A stretch of 64,000 nt of DNA from Streptomyces sp. S.PNR 29. Its GTDB lineage: Bacteria; Actinomycetota; Actinomycetes; Streptomycetales; Streptomycetaceae. Of the stretch, positions 35,736 to 45,623 are shown piece by piece. The notes under the pieces are model-generated. The model searched no databases, was not told the DNA's origin, and was given only the letters and a program-made list of their open reading frames with translations. Within the stretch, counting starts at the first letter, position 1, and the number at the start of each line of letters is the position of its first letter. Where the stretch lies: NCBI RefSeq assembly GCF_030386795.1, contig NZ_JANUQM010000011.1:248001-312000 (forward strand), given 5' to 3'. Both the position numbers and the translations under genes were made by a program.

Positions 35736-38135
35736 ATGCTGATCCACGGACACCCGCCCACCGGGCGCGACCTACGCCGCCGCCTGCCGCGGACGCTCGC
35801 CATGGTGTGCGCGCTCGTCATCGCAATGATCGGATCCATGCTCACCGCCGCCCCGGCCCAGGCCGCGACGGCGATCACCCTCGACGGCACCTCGGGCGGA
35901 CGTACCTTCGACGGCATCGGCGCCATCAGCGGTGGCGGGGGAAACAGCAGACTGCTGATCGACTACCCGGAGCCGCAGCGCAGCCAGATCCTGGACTACC
36001 TCTTCAAGCCGAACTACGGCGCCAATCTGCAGATCCTCAAGACGGAGATCGGCGGCGACACCAACTCGACCAGCGGCGCCGAGCCGAGCATCGAGCACAC
36101 CAGGGGCACGATCAACTGCAATGCCGGGTATGAGTTCTGGCTGATGGAGCAGGCGGTCGCCCGCAACCCCGACATCAAGCTGGCCGGCCTCGCCTGGGGT
36201 GCGCCGGGCTGGATCGGCGGCGGCAACTTCTGGACCGCCGACATGATCGACTACCTGATCTCCTGGCTGGGCTGCGCCAAGTCGCACGGCCTGAACATCA
36301 GCTACCTGGGCGGCTGGAACGAGCGCGGCTACAACATCGGCTGGTACAAGAACCTGCGCTCGGCCCTCAACTCGAACGGCTACTCCTCGGTCAAGATCGT
36401 GGGCTCGGACGACCACAGCTGGGACATCGCCAACGACGTACTCGCGGACCCCACGTTCGCCTCCGCCGTGGACATCATCGGCGCCCACTACCCGTGCGGC
36501 TGGCTCACCGCCCAGACCTCCTGCCCGAGCTCCGCAAACGCCAAGGCAACCGGCAAGCAGCTGTGGGCCAGTGAGAACGGCTCGCACGACTACAACAGCG
36601 GCGCCGCACCCATGGCCCGCGCGAACAACCGGGACTACATCGACGGCAGGATGACCGCGACCATCAACTGGCCGCTCATCGGCGCCATGACGCCCAACCT
36701 GCCCTACGCGACGACGGGCCTGATGGTCGCCAACCAGCCCTGGTCCGGCTGGTACTCCACGGGCCAGAGCCTGTGGGTCACCGCTCAGACCACCCAGTTC
36801 ACCTCGCCGGGCTGGAAGTACCTCGACAGCTCCACCGGCTACATCGGCGGCAGCGCCTCCAACGGCAGCTACGTGACCCTCAAGTCCACCAACAACCGCG
36901 ACTACAGCACCATCATCGAGACCACCCAGGCCTCCGCGGCGCAGACGCTCGACTTCACGGTGACCGGCGGCCTGTCCACCGGGACCGTCCACGTCTGGTC
37001 GACCAACGTCAACTCCACCGACTCCTCGACCGCCATGGTGCGCCGCAGCGACATCACCCCCTCCGGGGGCGCCTACTCGCTCACCGTCCAGCCGGGGTAC
37101 GTCTACACCATCACCACCACGACAGGACAGGGCAAGGGCACCGCCGCCAGCCCGGCGAAGGGCTCCCTGGCACTGCCGTACGCCGACTCCTACGACAGCT
37201 ACCCGACCGGCACCCAGGCGAAGTACGTCCAGGACCAGCAGGGCGCCTACGAGGTCGTCGGCTGCGGGGGCGGACGCTCCGGAAAGTGCGTCCGCCAGAT
37301 GTCGGCCCAGGCGCCGATCACCTGGGCGCCCCTGTCACACCCTTACGCACTCTTCGGTGACCTGGGCTGGAAGGACTACCAGGTCTCCAGCGACGTGCTG
37401 CTGGAGAGCGCGGGCTTCACCGAGCTGATCGGCCGCGCCACCTGGCAGCACTCCTTCGGTCCGGAGGGCCTGAACGGCTACTACCTGAGGGTCAGCAACA
37501 CCGGTGCCTGGTCCATCCTGCGCAACGACACCGACAACAACTTCGTGACGCTGGCCGGCGGTACGGTCGCCGCGCTGGGCACCAACTCCTGGCACAACCT
37601 GAGGCTGGGCTTCTACGGCAACAGGATCACCGCCTGGATCGACGGCGTGAAGGTCGGGGCGGTCAACGACAACACCTACACCGAGGGGCAGGCCGGCTAC
37701 GGCAACAGCCAGGGACAGACGGGCCAGTTCGACAACCTGTCGATCGGGTCGACCACGAAGGTCGTCGGCGTCGGGTCCGGCCGCTGCATGGATGTGCCGG
37801 GCTACAACGAGACCAACGGCACCCTGATGCAGCTGTGGGACTGCCACGCCGGTGACAACCAGCAGTGGACCTTGACCTCGGCCAAGGAGCTGCGGATCTT
37901 CGGCGACAAGTGCCTGGACGCGAAGGACCACGGCACCTACAACGGCACACCCGTGGAGATCTGGTCCTGCAACGGCGGCGGCAACCAGCAGTGGACCGTC
38001 AACGCGAACGGCACCGTGGTGGGCGTCGAGTCCGGGCTCTGTCTCGATGCCGTCGAGGGGCGCACCGCGAACGGCACCGGGATCCAACTCTGGTCGTGCC
38101 ACGGCGATACCAACCAGCGGTGGACGCGGAGCTGA
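35736..38135 (+). CDS. Secreted GH59 galactocerebrosidase-like glycosidase with ricin lectin domain
   Basis: 799 residues. Signal peptide about 1-44 (PAQA-AT). GH59 domain: FDGIGAISGGGGNSRLLIDY, then LKTEIGGDTNSTSGAEPS, acid/base E196 in GGWNERG and nucleophile E280 in WASENGS, matching the two glutamates of galactocerebrosidase. Central beta-sandwich and lectin-like region (about 480-670, GDLGWKDYQVSSDVLLE). C-terminal ricin beta-trefoil (about 675-799) with three CMD/CLD...QLW...NQQW repeats. Expected activity: beta-galactosidase on galactosylated glycans or glycolipids outside the cell. CCAGGAG precedes the ATG. GH59 is an uncommon family in bacteria. Confidence 0.9.
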   Translation: MLIHGHPPTGRDLRRRLPRTLAMVCALVIAMIGSMLTAAPAQAATAITLDGTSGGRTFDGIGAISGGGGNSRLLIDYPEPQRSQILDYLFKPNYGANLQILKTEIGGDTNSTSGAEPSIEHTRGTINCNAGYEFWLMEQAVARNPDIKLAGLAWGAPGWIGGGNFWTADMIDYLISWLGCAKSHGLNISYLGGWNERGYNIGWYKNLRSALNSNGYSSVKIVGSDDHSWDIANDVLADPTFASAVDIIGAHYPCGWLTAQTSCPSSANAKATGKQLWASENGSHDYNSGAAPMARANNRDYIDGRMTATINWPLIGAMTPNLPYATTGLMVANQPWSGWYSTGQSLWVTAQTTQFTSPGWKYLDSSTGYIGGSASNGSYVTLKSTNNRDYSTIIETTQASAAQTLDFTVTGGLSTGTVHVWSTNVNSTDSSTAMVRRSDITPSGGAYSLTVQPGYVYTITTTTGQGKGTAASPAKGSLALPYADSYDSYPTGTQAKYVQDQQGAYEVVGCGGGRSGKCVRQMSAQAPITWAPLSHPYALFGDLGWKDYQVSSDVLLESAGFTELIGRATWQHSFGPEGLNGYYLRVSNTGAWSILRNDTDNNFVTLAGGTVAALGTNSWHNLRLGFYGNRITAWIDGVKVGAVNDNTYTEGQAGYGNSQGQTGQFDNLSIGSTTKVVGVGSGRCMDVPGYNETNGTLMQLWDCHAGDNQQWTLTSAKELRIFGDKCLDAKDHGTYNGTPVEIWSCNGGGNQQWTVNANGTVVGVESGLCLDAVEGRTANGTGIQLWSCHGDTNQRWTRS

Positions 38136-38403
38136 TCCGAGCCACGCACCGGCTGCTGCCGTGACCGCGGCGCAGGCGCCTTGCGGGCAGGCCGCCTTCG
38201 GCCGGCCCCGAGGCCCGAAGCCCACCCCGGTGACGCGGCAGTACCACATCTGGCAGTACCGAGGTTCCGCCCGAGCCGGCCCTTCCGGCGGCTCGGGCGG
38301 TTCCCCCGGCGTGCCGACTCCTCCGGCGACGCGGAGCCGAACGGCTCCGGACGGGGGCGTCGGCTTCACCGTCACCCGCGTGACCGATGAGGAGAAGCAC
38401 GCT

Positions 38404-40044
38404 ATGCAAGCAGGGCTGATGAGAAGGTCTCGGAACAGGACGGCTGCCATGGGAGCCGCGGCTCTCGCCGTCCTGGGGCTCTCGCTCGTCCCGGCCGACG
38501 CGGCCACCGCCGCCACCGGACCGCAGGACGGCCATGTGTACGCGCTGACCGCGGCGCACAGCGGCAAGAACGCACAGGTCCAGTCGGCTTCGCCGGCCGA
38601 CGCGGCGAAGGTGGTGCAGAACACTCCCTCCGGCGGCCCGAGCCAGCTGTGGCAGGCCGTCGCAGGCGGAGACGGTTCGTTCTCGCTGGTGAACATCAAC
38701 AGCGGCAAGTGCATGGACGTGAACGGTGCGTCCACCGCGGCGGAAGCACCGGTCATTCAGTGGCCGTGTACCGGCAACGCCAATCAGCGCTGGAGGTTCA
38801 GCGGCTCCGCGATCGTCTCCGTCAACAGCGGAATGTGCCTCGACGTCCCCGGCAACTCCACGGCCGACGCCACGGCGCTCATCCAGTGGCCGTGCACAGG
38901 CAACCCCAACCAGCAGTGGAGCCTCACCGAACGTCCTCGGGTCGTGGCCTTCGGCCCCAGCATGACCGCCGGCGGTGAAACCTTCTCCGAGCAGACCCTG
39001 CGGATGGTCGTCCACACCAGCGTCGCCGGTTCCGGGGTGCGGATCCGGCTGTCCAACCTGCGCAGCACCACGCCGCTGTCCGTCGGCGCCGTCGACGTGG
39101 CCGTGCGCTCCGGCGGCGCCGCAGCGGTACCCGGCACCCACCGCACCGTGACCTTCGGCAGATCCGGCAACCCGACCATCCCCGCCGGGGCGGAACTCAC
39201 CAGCGACGTCATCCCGATGACGGTCACCGCGGGGCAGGACCTCCTGGTGAGCGTGTACCTTCGGGGCAACACCGGCGCCTCCACCTTCCACCGTGACGCC
39301 TACCAGACCTCCTACCGGTCCGCGGCCGGCTCCGGCGACCATGCCGGTGAGGACGCCGCCACCAACTTCACCACCACCATGTGGAGCTGGCACTACCTGT
39401 CGGGCGTGGACGTCGTGCCGGCCGCCGTGACCACCGGAACCGTGGTGGCCTTCGGCGACTCCATCACCGACGGCGCCAGCACCACCTTCGACGCCAACCG
39501 GCGCTGGCCGGACCGCCTGGCCGCCCGGCTGCAGGCGGAGAGCGGCGGCCAGCGGTTCGCTGTCGCCAACGCGGGCATCGGCGGCAACATGGTGCGCGCC
39601 GACGCCGGCTGGGCTCCCCAGGGCCTGGCCGGCAGGGTCCGGTTCGCGCACGACGCCCTCGGTCAGCCCGGAGTACGCAGCGTGATCTTCATGGAGGGCA
39701 TCAACGACATCAACAACAACCCCTCCCTCACCGTCGACCAGCTGATCGCCGGGTACCAGGACATCATCGCGCAGGCACACGCCGCCGGCGTGAGGATCAT
39801 CGGCGGCACCATGCTGCCCTACTCCTCGCAGAGCAGTGCACAGGCCGGCATCCGGACAACGGTGAACAACTGGATCCGCACCAGTGGCGCGTTCGACGCG
39901 GTCGTCGACTTCGACGCCGTCATCCGGGACCCGAACAACCACGCCCGGATGCTTCCGGCTTACGACAGCGGCGACCATCTGCACCCCAACGACGCCGGAA
40001 TGGCGGCCATGGCGAACGCCATCGATCTTTCCATGCTGCGCTAG
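38404..40044 (+). CDS. Secreted SGNH/GDSL esterase with N-terminal ricin lectin domain
   Basis: 546 residues. Signal peptide about 1-39. Ricin beta-trefoil about 40-175 with CMDV...QW and CLDV...QQW repeats. The SGNH hydrolase follows: VVAFGDSITDGAST (nucleophile Ser), NAGIGGN (Gly and Asn blocks), FMEGINDI and the catalytic GDHLHPND. Between lectin and catalytic core, LRMVVHTSVAGSGVRIRLSN forms the jelly-roll usual in this esterase group. Likely deacetylates polysaccharide. AGGAG precedes the ATG. It follows the GH59 gene by 268 bp and is probably part of the same secreted toolkit. Confidence 0.9.
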   Translation: MQAGLMRRSRNRTAAMGAAALAVLGLSLVPADAATAATGPQDGHVYALTAAHSGKNAQVQSASPADAAKVVQNTPSGGPSQLWQAVAGGDGSFSLVNINSGKCMDVNGASTAAEAPVIQWPCTGNANQRWRFSGSAIVSVNSGMCLDVPGNSTADATALIQWPCTGNPNQQWSLTERPRVVAFGPSMTAGGETFSEQTLRMVVHTSVAGSGVRIRLSNLRSTTPLSVGAVDVAVRSGGAAAVPGTHRTVTFGRSGNPTIPAGAELTSDVIPMTVTAGQDLLVSVYLRGNTGASTFHRDAYQTSYRSAAGSGDHAGEDAATNFTTTMWSWHYLSGVDVVPAAVTTGTVVAFGDSITDGASTTFDANRRWPDRLAARLQAESGGQRFAVANAGIGGNMVRADAGWAPQGLAGRVRFAHDALGQPGVRSVIFMEGINDINNNPSLTVDQLIAGYQDIIAQAHAAGVRIIGGTMLPYSSQSSAQAGIRTTVNNWIRTSGAFDAVVDFDAVIRDPNNHARMLPAYDSGDHLHPNDAGMAAMANAIDLSMLR

Positions 40045-40108
40045 GCGCGAGCGAGCCTCAGATCGCGCGCTTCGCCCACCGGGCTCGTCAGGCGGGGTCG
40101 GTGACGAC

Positions 40109-40144
40109 GGTGGCCGGAATCCGGCTGATGGATTCCGGCCCACC
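40109..40144. terminator. Bidirectional terminator between convergent genes
   Basis: GGTGGCCGGAATCC (40109-40122) pairs with GGATTCCGGCCCACC (40130-40144) with one bulged base and a 7-base loop. It sits between the rightward esterase and the leftward P450 gene. Confidence 0.75.
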
Positions 40145-40259
40145 GGGTCGTGGCGGGCTCCTTGGGGAGAGCCGGCCAGTGGGTGCAGCACTTCCAAGTG
40201 GACGGGCCCAGGAGCCCGGCGGCGATGAGCCCCGGAGGGGATGCGTTCCCGTGGCTCGC

Positions 40260-41441
40260 TCAGGTGACGATCCGGCAGGGCAACTTGCTGAGCCCGTGCA
40301 GGGTGTTGTTCACGATGAACTCGGGCTTGCCGATCTCGAACCGGCGCACCCGTGCCAGCAGTGCCGTGAGGAGGGCGTGCGCCTCCAGCTTGGCCAGGTT
40401 CTGGCCGACACAGGCGTGGATGCCGACGCCGAAGGTCAGGTGATCGGAAGGCTTCCGCGTGATGTCGAAGCGCTCCGGGTCATCCCACTTGCGTTCGTCG
40501 CGGTTGGCGGAGGCGAACATGACGGCGACACGATCGCCCGCGGGAATGGTGACGCCGTCGCACTCCCAGTCCCTGGTGGTCACCCTGCTGAAAACGGTGA
40601 CCGGAGACGCGATGCGCAGAACCTCGAGGTAGGCGGCGGGCACCAGGGACGGGTCGGCGCGCAGCGCGTCCCACTGGTCAGGGTGTTCGGCGAACAGCCG
40701 GACGGCGGCCGCCAAGGAGAGGATCGTGGTGTCCATGCCCGTGACGAGGAACGCCATCATGAGGGTGATCGCGGCGGCCTCGTCGATCTCGCCCGAGTCG
40801 ACCGCCTCCCAGACGCGGGCGCCGAGACCGCCTTCGGCAAGCCGGTCCTTGGCGGCGGTGGTGGTGACGTAGTCCATCAGAGCCTGCTGCTGTCGTATCG
40901 CGGCAGGCGTGCGCTCCCCGAAGGGACCCAGACCCTCGAAGGTGGAGGCGCCGAACTCAAGGATCCGGTCGCGGCCTTCCTCGGGAAGACCGATGAGATC
41001 GGCGACGAACCTCGGAGTGAATACCTCCGCCAGGTCGGACACCGCGTCGAACTCCGCACCGGCCGCCAAGCGGTCGACGATCTCTTCCGCCGCGGCGGTC
41101 ACCGAGGGACCGAGGTCCCGCAGCGCCCGGGGCATCAGCATGCGGGAGAGGATGCCGCGCAGGGTGGTGTGGTGGGGCGGGTCGGATGCCAGCACACCGC
41201 CGGCCATGAGCTCGTTCATCCCGTCCGCGAAGCCCACTCCGGACGCGGAGCTGAACGTCTCGTGATCACGCAACGCGGCACTGACCTGCTCGTAGCGCGG
41301 CAACGCCCACGCGTCGAACCGGCTGAGCCGGACCACCGGTCCCGCATCCCGTAGGCGCGCATACACCGGATAGGGATCGAGAAGTGTGTCCGTGGCGAAA
41401 AGGTCGACGTCGCTCGAGGGCAGGGTCATTGAGGGCATCAT
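40260..41441 (-). CDS. Cytochrome P450 (first system)
   Basis: 393 residues from ATG 41441 (ATG 41438 fits the GGAG spacing better; TTG 41450 is also open). P450 marks: I-helix oxygen motif TGMDTT, ExxR in YLEVLR, and the heme loop FGVGIHACVGQN with the axial Cys near residue 344. Class I bacterial soluble type. It is divergent from an operon encoding an aldehyde dehydrogenase, a [3Fe-4S] ferredoxin and a ferredoxin reductase, which together would supply electrons and process an aldehyde product. Confidence 0.92.
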   Translation of the reverse strand: MMPSMTLPSSDVDLFATDTLLDPYPVYARLRDAGPVVRLSRFDAWALPRYEQVSAALRDHETFSSASGVGFADGMNELMAGGVLASDPPHHTTLRGILSRMLMPRALRDLGPSVTAAAEEIVDRLAAGAEFDAVSDLAEVFTPRFVADLIGLPEEGRDRILEFGASTFEGLGPFGERTPAAIRQQQALMDYVTTTAAKDRLAEGGLGARVWEAVDSGEIDEAAAITLMMAFLVTGMDTTILSLAAAVRLFAEHPDQWDALRADPSLVPAAYLEVLRIASPVTVFSRVTTRDWECDGVTIPAGDRVAVMFASANRDERKWDDPERFDITRKPSDHLTFGVGIHACVGQNLAKLEAHALLTALLARVRRFEIGKPEFIVNNTLHGLSKLPCRIVT

Positions 41442-41786
41442 TGGCTCCAAGGTTGACGGCCGCCGGGTCAGCCGGCGCGTCTGTCACGGTGCGCATCCGC
41501 TGTGAGTGAACCGGTAGTTCCCACGGGCGTGGCGGCACGACGACGCCGGCCGATTCGCCCATGACGTTCGCTGTTCCATCGATCCTGCCCATGGGCACGG
41601 GCCGGGGTCCAACACTGAATCGCGCACGTAATGATCGAAGAATTCGATGTCGAGTCGCGGCGATCAACGTCATCTTCGATGGCTGCGTGTCGGCATCCGT
41701 GTTGGACTTCGTGGCCCGCTGAGCAGCATCATCAGCGAGGGACAGCAACAACGGACAGCCGACGCGCAGGATCCGAAGAGAACGGC

Positions 41787-41810
41787 ATGCCCCTCACGGG
41801 CGAGGGGCAT
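41787..41810. promoter_or_regulatory. Perfect hairpin in the P450/aldehyde dehydrogenase intergenic region
   Basis: ATGCCCCTC (41787-41795) and GAGGGGCAT (41802-41810) pair perfectly around a 6-base loop. The 583-bp region between the divergent genes has no convincing ORF and should contain both promoters; this is its clearest structure, either an operator or a leader hairpin of the rightward operon. Confidence 0.35.
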
Positions 41811-42024
41811 CGACCGCTCCGGCGGCCCGCGTCCCGGCCGTTTCCCGCCATCCACGACCCAGGATCCGCGGAGCCCGGAACCTCCTCGCAGATGACGTCG
41901 GCCCAAGCACCTGGACCGGTCCTGCAGGGCCGGCTGTCTCCCGTGCGTGCGGAGACCGATCCGGTGGACCGACGAGTTTCCCTCGTACCCACGCAGCAAC
42001 CGTCCCGGCAAAGGAGCCGCCCAG

Positions 42025-43506
42025 ATGGTCATCACCCGTGAACTGCTGATCGACGGCAAAGAGAAGGGTGCGCACTCCGGGCGCACCACGCCCGTCATCA
42101 ACCCCTCCACCGGACAGATGTACGCCACCGTGGCCGCGGTCGGCGTCGAGGACGTCAGCAGCGCCGTCGACGCCGCCCAAGCCGCGTTCGAGGACTGGGC
42201 GAGGCTGGACCCGTTCACCCGCCGGGCGATCTTCGTCAAGGCCGCCGACCTGATGGAGGAGCGGCGCGAGCACATCGTGGACGTGATGGTCGGTGAGGTG
42301 GGCGCGACCCGGTTGTGGGCCTCGTTCAACGTGACACTGGCCGCCGCGATGCTACGCGAGGCGGCCGCTCTGATCACCGCCCCCCGGGGCGAGGTGCTCA
42401 CCACGCAGCACGACGGTGCCCTCAGCCTCGCGGTGCGCGAACCTTTGGGCGTGGTGGCCGCGTTCTCCCCGTGGAACGCTCCCGTCATTCTCGGGACCCG
42501 GGCGGTGGCCGCTGCCCTTGCCGCCGGTAACACGGTCGTGTTGAAGCCGAGCGAAGTGGCTCCTCTGTCCGCCGGGCTCCTGATCGGGGACCTGCTGCGT
42601 GATGCCGGACTGCCCGACGGGGTCCTCAACGTGATCACGAACGACCCCGCCGACGCTCCGGAAATCGCCGAAGCCCTCATCGCCGATCCGAGGGTACGCG
42701 CGGTGAACTTCACCGGCTCGACGCATGTCGGGCGGATCATCGGCGAGCAGGCCGCTCGCCATCTCAAGCCCGCGCTCCTCGAACTGGGCGGCAAGAACGC
42801 GGTCATCGTCCTGGACGACGCCGACGTCGACTATGCGGTCGACGCCGCCGCCTTCGCGGCGTTCATGAACTCCGGACAGATCTGCATGTCCGCCGACCGG
42901 ATCCTGGTGCACGAGTCGCTCGCCGAGGAGTTCATCGCCAAGTTCACGGCCAAAGTCGCCGCACTGCCGTCCGGCGATCCCACCGACCCGGCTACGGTGA
43001 TCGGCCCGCTGGTCAACACGGACCCCGACCAGCGATGCGGACTCTTCGCAGCACAGCGGATCGCCGCCCTGGTCGAGGACGCGGTCGCCAAGGGCGCCAC
43101 CGTACTCGTCGGCGGCGAGATCGAAGGTGCCTCTCACCCGGCGACCGTCCTCAGCGCGGTCCCCGCTCACGCCGACCTGCACGGCGCGGAGACGTTCGGG
43201 CCGGTCTGCGTCGTCGACACCTTCGCCACCGATGACGAGGCCGTCGCGATGGCCAACGACACCGACCAGGGTCTGACCGCCGGCATCATCACCGAGAACG
43301 GCACGCACGGCCTCCGGGTGGCCCGCAGGCTTCGTACCGGCATCGTCCACATCAACGACCAGTCCGTCGCCGACGACCCTCAAGCGCCGTTCGGTGGTGT
43401 CAAGTCCTCCGGCTACGGCCGTTTCGGAGGCCGCTGGGGCATCGAGGCCTTCAGCAACACCCGCTGGATCACCCTGGCCACCCAGCACGCCTCCTACCCC
43501 TTCTGA
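42025..43506 (+). CDS. NAD(P)-dependent aldehyde dehydrogenase
   Basis: 493 residues. Complete active site: SPWNAP (N151), VLKPSE (cofactor Lys, K174), FTGST, LELGGKN (general base E253) and SGQICMS (nucleophile C287). Resembles vanillin/salicylaldehyde-type dehydrogenases (PSTGQ, GVKSSGYGRFGG). AAGGAG precedes the ATG. It opens the rightward operon with ferredoxin and ferredoxin reductase genes, divergent from a P450, so oxidation of an aldehyde released by that P450 is plausible. A decayed partial copy exists at 48186-49305. Confidence 0.93.
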   Translation: MVITRELLIDGKEKGAHSGRTTPVINPSTGQMYATVAAVGVEDVSSAVDAAQAAFEDWARLDPFTRRAIFVKAADLMEERREHIVDVMVGEVGATRLWASFNVTLAAAMLREAAALITAPRGEVLTTQHDGALSLAVREPLGVVAAFSPWNAPVILGTRAVAAALAAGNTVVLKPSEVAPLSAGLLIGDLLRDAGLPDGVLNVITNDPADAPEIAEALIADPRVRAVNFTGSTHVGRIIGEQAARHLKPALLELGGKNAVIVLDDADVDYAVDAAAFAAFMNSGQICMSADRILVHESLAEEFIAKFTAKVAALPSGDPTDPATVIGPLVNTDPDQRCGLFAAQRIAALVEDAVAKGATVLVGGEIEGASHPATVLSAVPAHADLHGAETFGPVCVVDTFATDDEAVAMANDTDQGLTAGIITENGTHGLRVARRLRTGIVHINDQSVADDPQAPFGGVKSSGYGRFGGRWGIEAFSNTRWITLATQHASYPF

Positions 43507-43608
43507 AGGGCTCCGGCGACGCGCCGGCCCGCCGCGCCGGCACCTGAACAATGTGATCCGCGGGCTGGACAGCCTGCCGGTCACCGTTACTACGGGAAAG
43601 GCTTGACC

Positions 43609-43794
43609 GTGAGCATCGAACTCGTTCCTGACCGTTGTGAGGGGCACGCTGTCTGCGAGGCCATTGCACCGGAGGTGTTCCGGGTGGACGACGACGGAAT
43701 GGTGCAACTGGTCCCCGGCGCCGACCACGACGACGCAACCGCCCTCGCGGCGGTGCGTTCCTGCCCGGTCGCGGCCCTGCGGTCGACGTCATGA
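43609..43794 (+). CDS. [3Fe-4S]-type ferredoxin
   Basis: 61 residues from GTG after AAAGG. Cluster motif CEGHAVC...CPVAAL has His where a fourth Cys would sit (CxxHxxC...CP), typical of the ferredoxins that serve actinobacterial P450s. Coupled by a 4-bp overlap to the reductase gene. Confidence 0.9.
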   Translation: MSIELVPDRCEGHAVCEAIAPEVFRVDDDGMVQLVPGADHDDATALAAVRSCPVAALRSTS

Positions 43795-44891
43795 AGCGGA
43801 TCGTCGTCGTGGGTGGCTCGATCGCGGCGGTGACCGCCGCGAGCTGGCTGCGCGTGCGGGGCTTCGACGGGACGGTCACGCTCCTGAGCGCGGAGACGGA
43901 GCAGCCCTACACCAGGGTTCCCCTGTCCAAGACCGTGCTGTCCGGCGAGGCAACGGACGCCTCCACCGCACTGCCGCCCCTCGACGACAGCGTCGTACTG
44001 CGGCGCGGCGCCAGGGCTGTCTCGCTGGACACCGGGGCACGCCGGGTGATCCTCGAGAGTGGCGAGCCGGTGCCCTACGACGGTCTGGTGATCGCCACCG
44101 GGGGGCGGGCCCGGCGGCTCAGCCCTCCTGGGATGTCGGGAGACCGGGTGCTGCGCACGCTCGCGGACTGCGCGGCGCTGCGCGAGGACCTGAGGCGCGC
44201 TCGCAGCGTCCTGGTCGTCGGAGCGGGGCTGCTGGGCATGGAGATCGCATCGACGTGCCGCACCCTCGGCCTGCAGGTCACGGTGGTCGACCGGGATCCG
44301 CCGCTGCGCCGGGTGCTCGGACCGGTGCTCGCCGAGGTGATCGCGAGTGCCGCGCGTGAGCACGGAGTGGTGCTCAGGACGGTGCCCGCCGGAGTACGGC
44401 CGGTCGGATCCCACACACTGGAGGGCGTCGACGCCGACGGTGACGTTCTCACCGCCGACGTGATCGTGTCGGCGGTGGGGGACGTACCCGCCGTCGACTG
44501 GCTCACCGGTTCCGGCCTGACACTCGACGGCGGTGTGGTCACGGACTCCCGCGGCCGCGTCGCGGACGGCATCGTCGCGGCGGGGGACGCGGCGGTGGTC
44601 CGGGGAACGTGCCGCCGTCCGCACTGGACCAACGCGGTGGAGCAGGCGCGGGTGGCGGCGGCCACACTGCTGGGGGAGGACGTGGCCGGGGCGGCTCTTC
44701 CCTCGTACTTCTGGACCAACCAGTTCGGCGTCGAGGTGAAGGTCGCCGGGGAACCGGCCGGACTCGGTGAACCGGATCTGGTCGACGTCGACGACAGCTC
44801 GATGCTTCTGCGCTGGTCGGCCGGCGCGGCGGCGACCGTGAACCACACGATGCCGGTCCGCAAGCTCCGGCAGCTCGCCTCCGTCGCGTGA
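43791..44891 (+). CDS. FAD-dependent ferredoxin reductase
   Basis: 366 residues. FAD site VVVGGSIAAVTAA at the N-terminus, PYTRVPLSK, second dinucleotide site VLVVGAGLLGMEIAS (about 140-155, NADH) and DGIVAAGDAAVV (near residue 260). Oxygenase-coupled NADH:ferredoxin reductase type, shorter than the usual 400. It should reduce the adjacent ferredoxin and through it the P450. Residues 130-366 are repeated in the pseudogene at 49436-50149. Confidence 0.92.
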   Translation: MKRIVVVGGSIAAVTAASWLRVRGFDGTVTLLSAETEQPYTRVPLSKTVLSGEATDASTALPPLDDSVVLRRGARAVSLDTGARRVILESGEPVPYDGLVIATGGRARRLSPPGMSGDRVLRTLADCAALREDLRRARSVLVVGAGLLGMEIASTCRTLGLQVTVVDRDPPLRRVLGPVLAEVIASAAREHGVVLRTVPAGVRPVGSHTLEGVDADGDVLTADVIVSAVGDVPAVDWLTGSGLTLDGGVVTDSRGRVADGIVAAGDAAVVRGTCRRPHWTNAVEQARVAAATLLGEDVAGAALPSYFWTNQFGVEVKVAGEPAGLGEPDLVDVDDSSMLLRWSAGAAATVNHTMPVRKLRQLASVA

Positions 44892-45119
44892 CGGGTCGTG
44901 CACGTGCGGGCAGGGGATAGGGTCCTGCGCCACCAGTGTGCCGACGTGTGCGCCGCCGGCGACGCCCCTTTTACCGGCGCACCCGCGACCTGGCGGAGTA
45001 GCTGAGCCGAGCGATGCAGCAGATCCACTCCTGGCGGGTGGACATTGGCCCGCGCTGTCCACACTGCTGGGGCGGTCGCTCAGTGACCGCACAGCCCACC
45101 TCGGTGCACGCCCGACACG

Positions 45120-45335
45120 CGGGACCCCGACGGCCTGGACCTCGGGTCCGCTCGACATGTCGATGCCAAGAGCGGCGGCGTGCTGGGCCCAGTGCTCGCG
45201 GTAGCCGCCGTCGACGCATGCGGCACCCCCGGGGCCGCGAGCCGCTCCGTCATCGAAGGCAGTGGTGCCCGCGACGACTTCCCCCGCGTCGGCACCGCTT
45301 CCTCCGTCCACACCCGCACAGAACCGCTGGAGCAC
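45120..45335 (-). pseudogene. IS5-type transposase fragment
   Basis: The leftward frame reads CVDGGYREHWAQHAAALGID, the same DDE block as in the remnant at 10213-10376 but divergent from it. No start, first catalytic block or inverted repeats are recognisable. The rest of 44892-45623 holds only this relic and the promoter region of the fucosidase gene. Confidence 0.6.
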
Positions 45336-45623
45336 TACCCGGGACTGCTGACCACCGCCTCATCAGGACTCGCATACCTCCTATGTATAGGGGCATCTAG
45401 TCATCTACATACGGGCGTCCCACCATCGAAGATCACGCGAATGTGAGGGTCATCGGATTGAATCGGCTGGAACTCTGGACAAGCGGGGCGGCGATGCCCG
45501 TTAATACATCCGATGTCCAACGAGGCCACTTCGAGCTCGGCCGGGCATGAGCCGCCGTAGTCCGCTGTCGGTGTTGTGTGCAGACAAGCGGCCGGCATCC
45601 CCTCGCTTCACCAGGAGCCGCAC

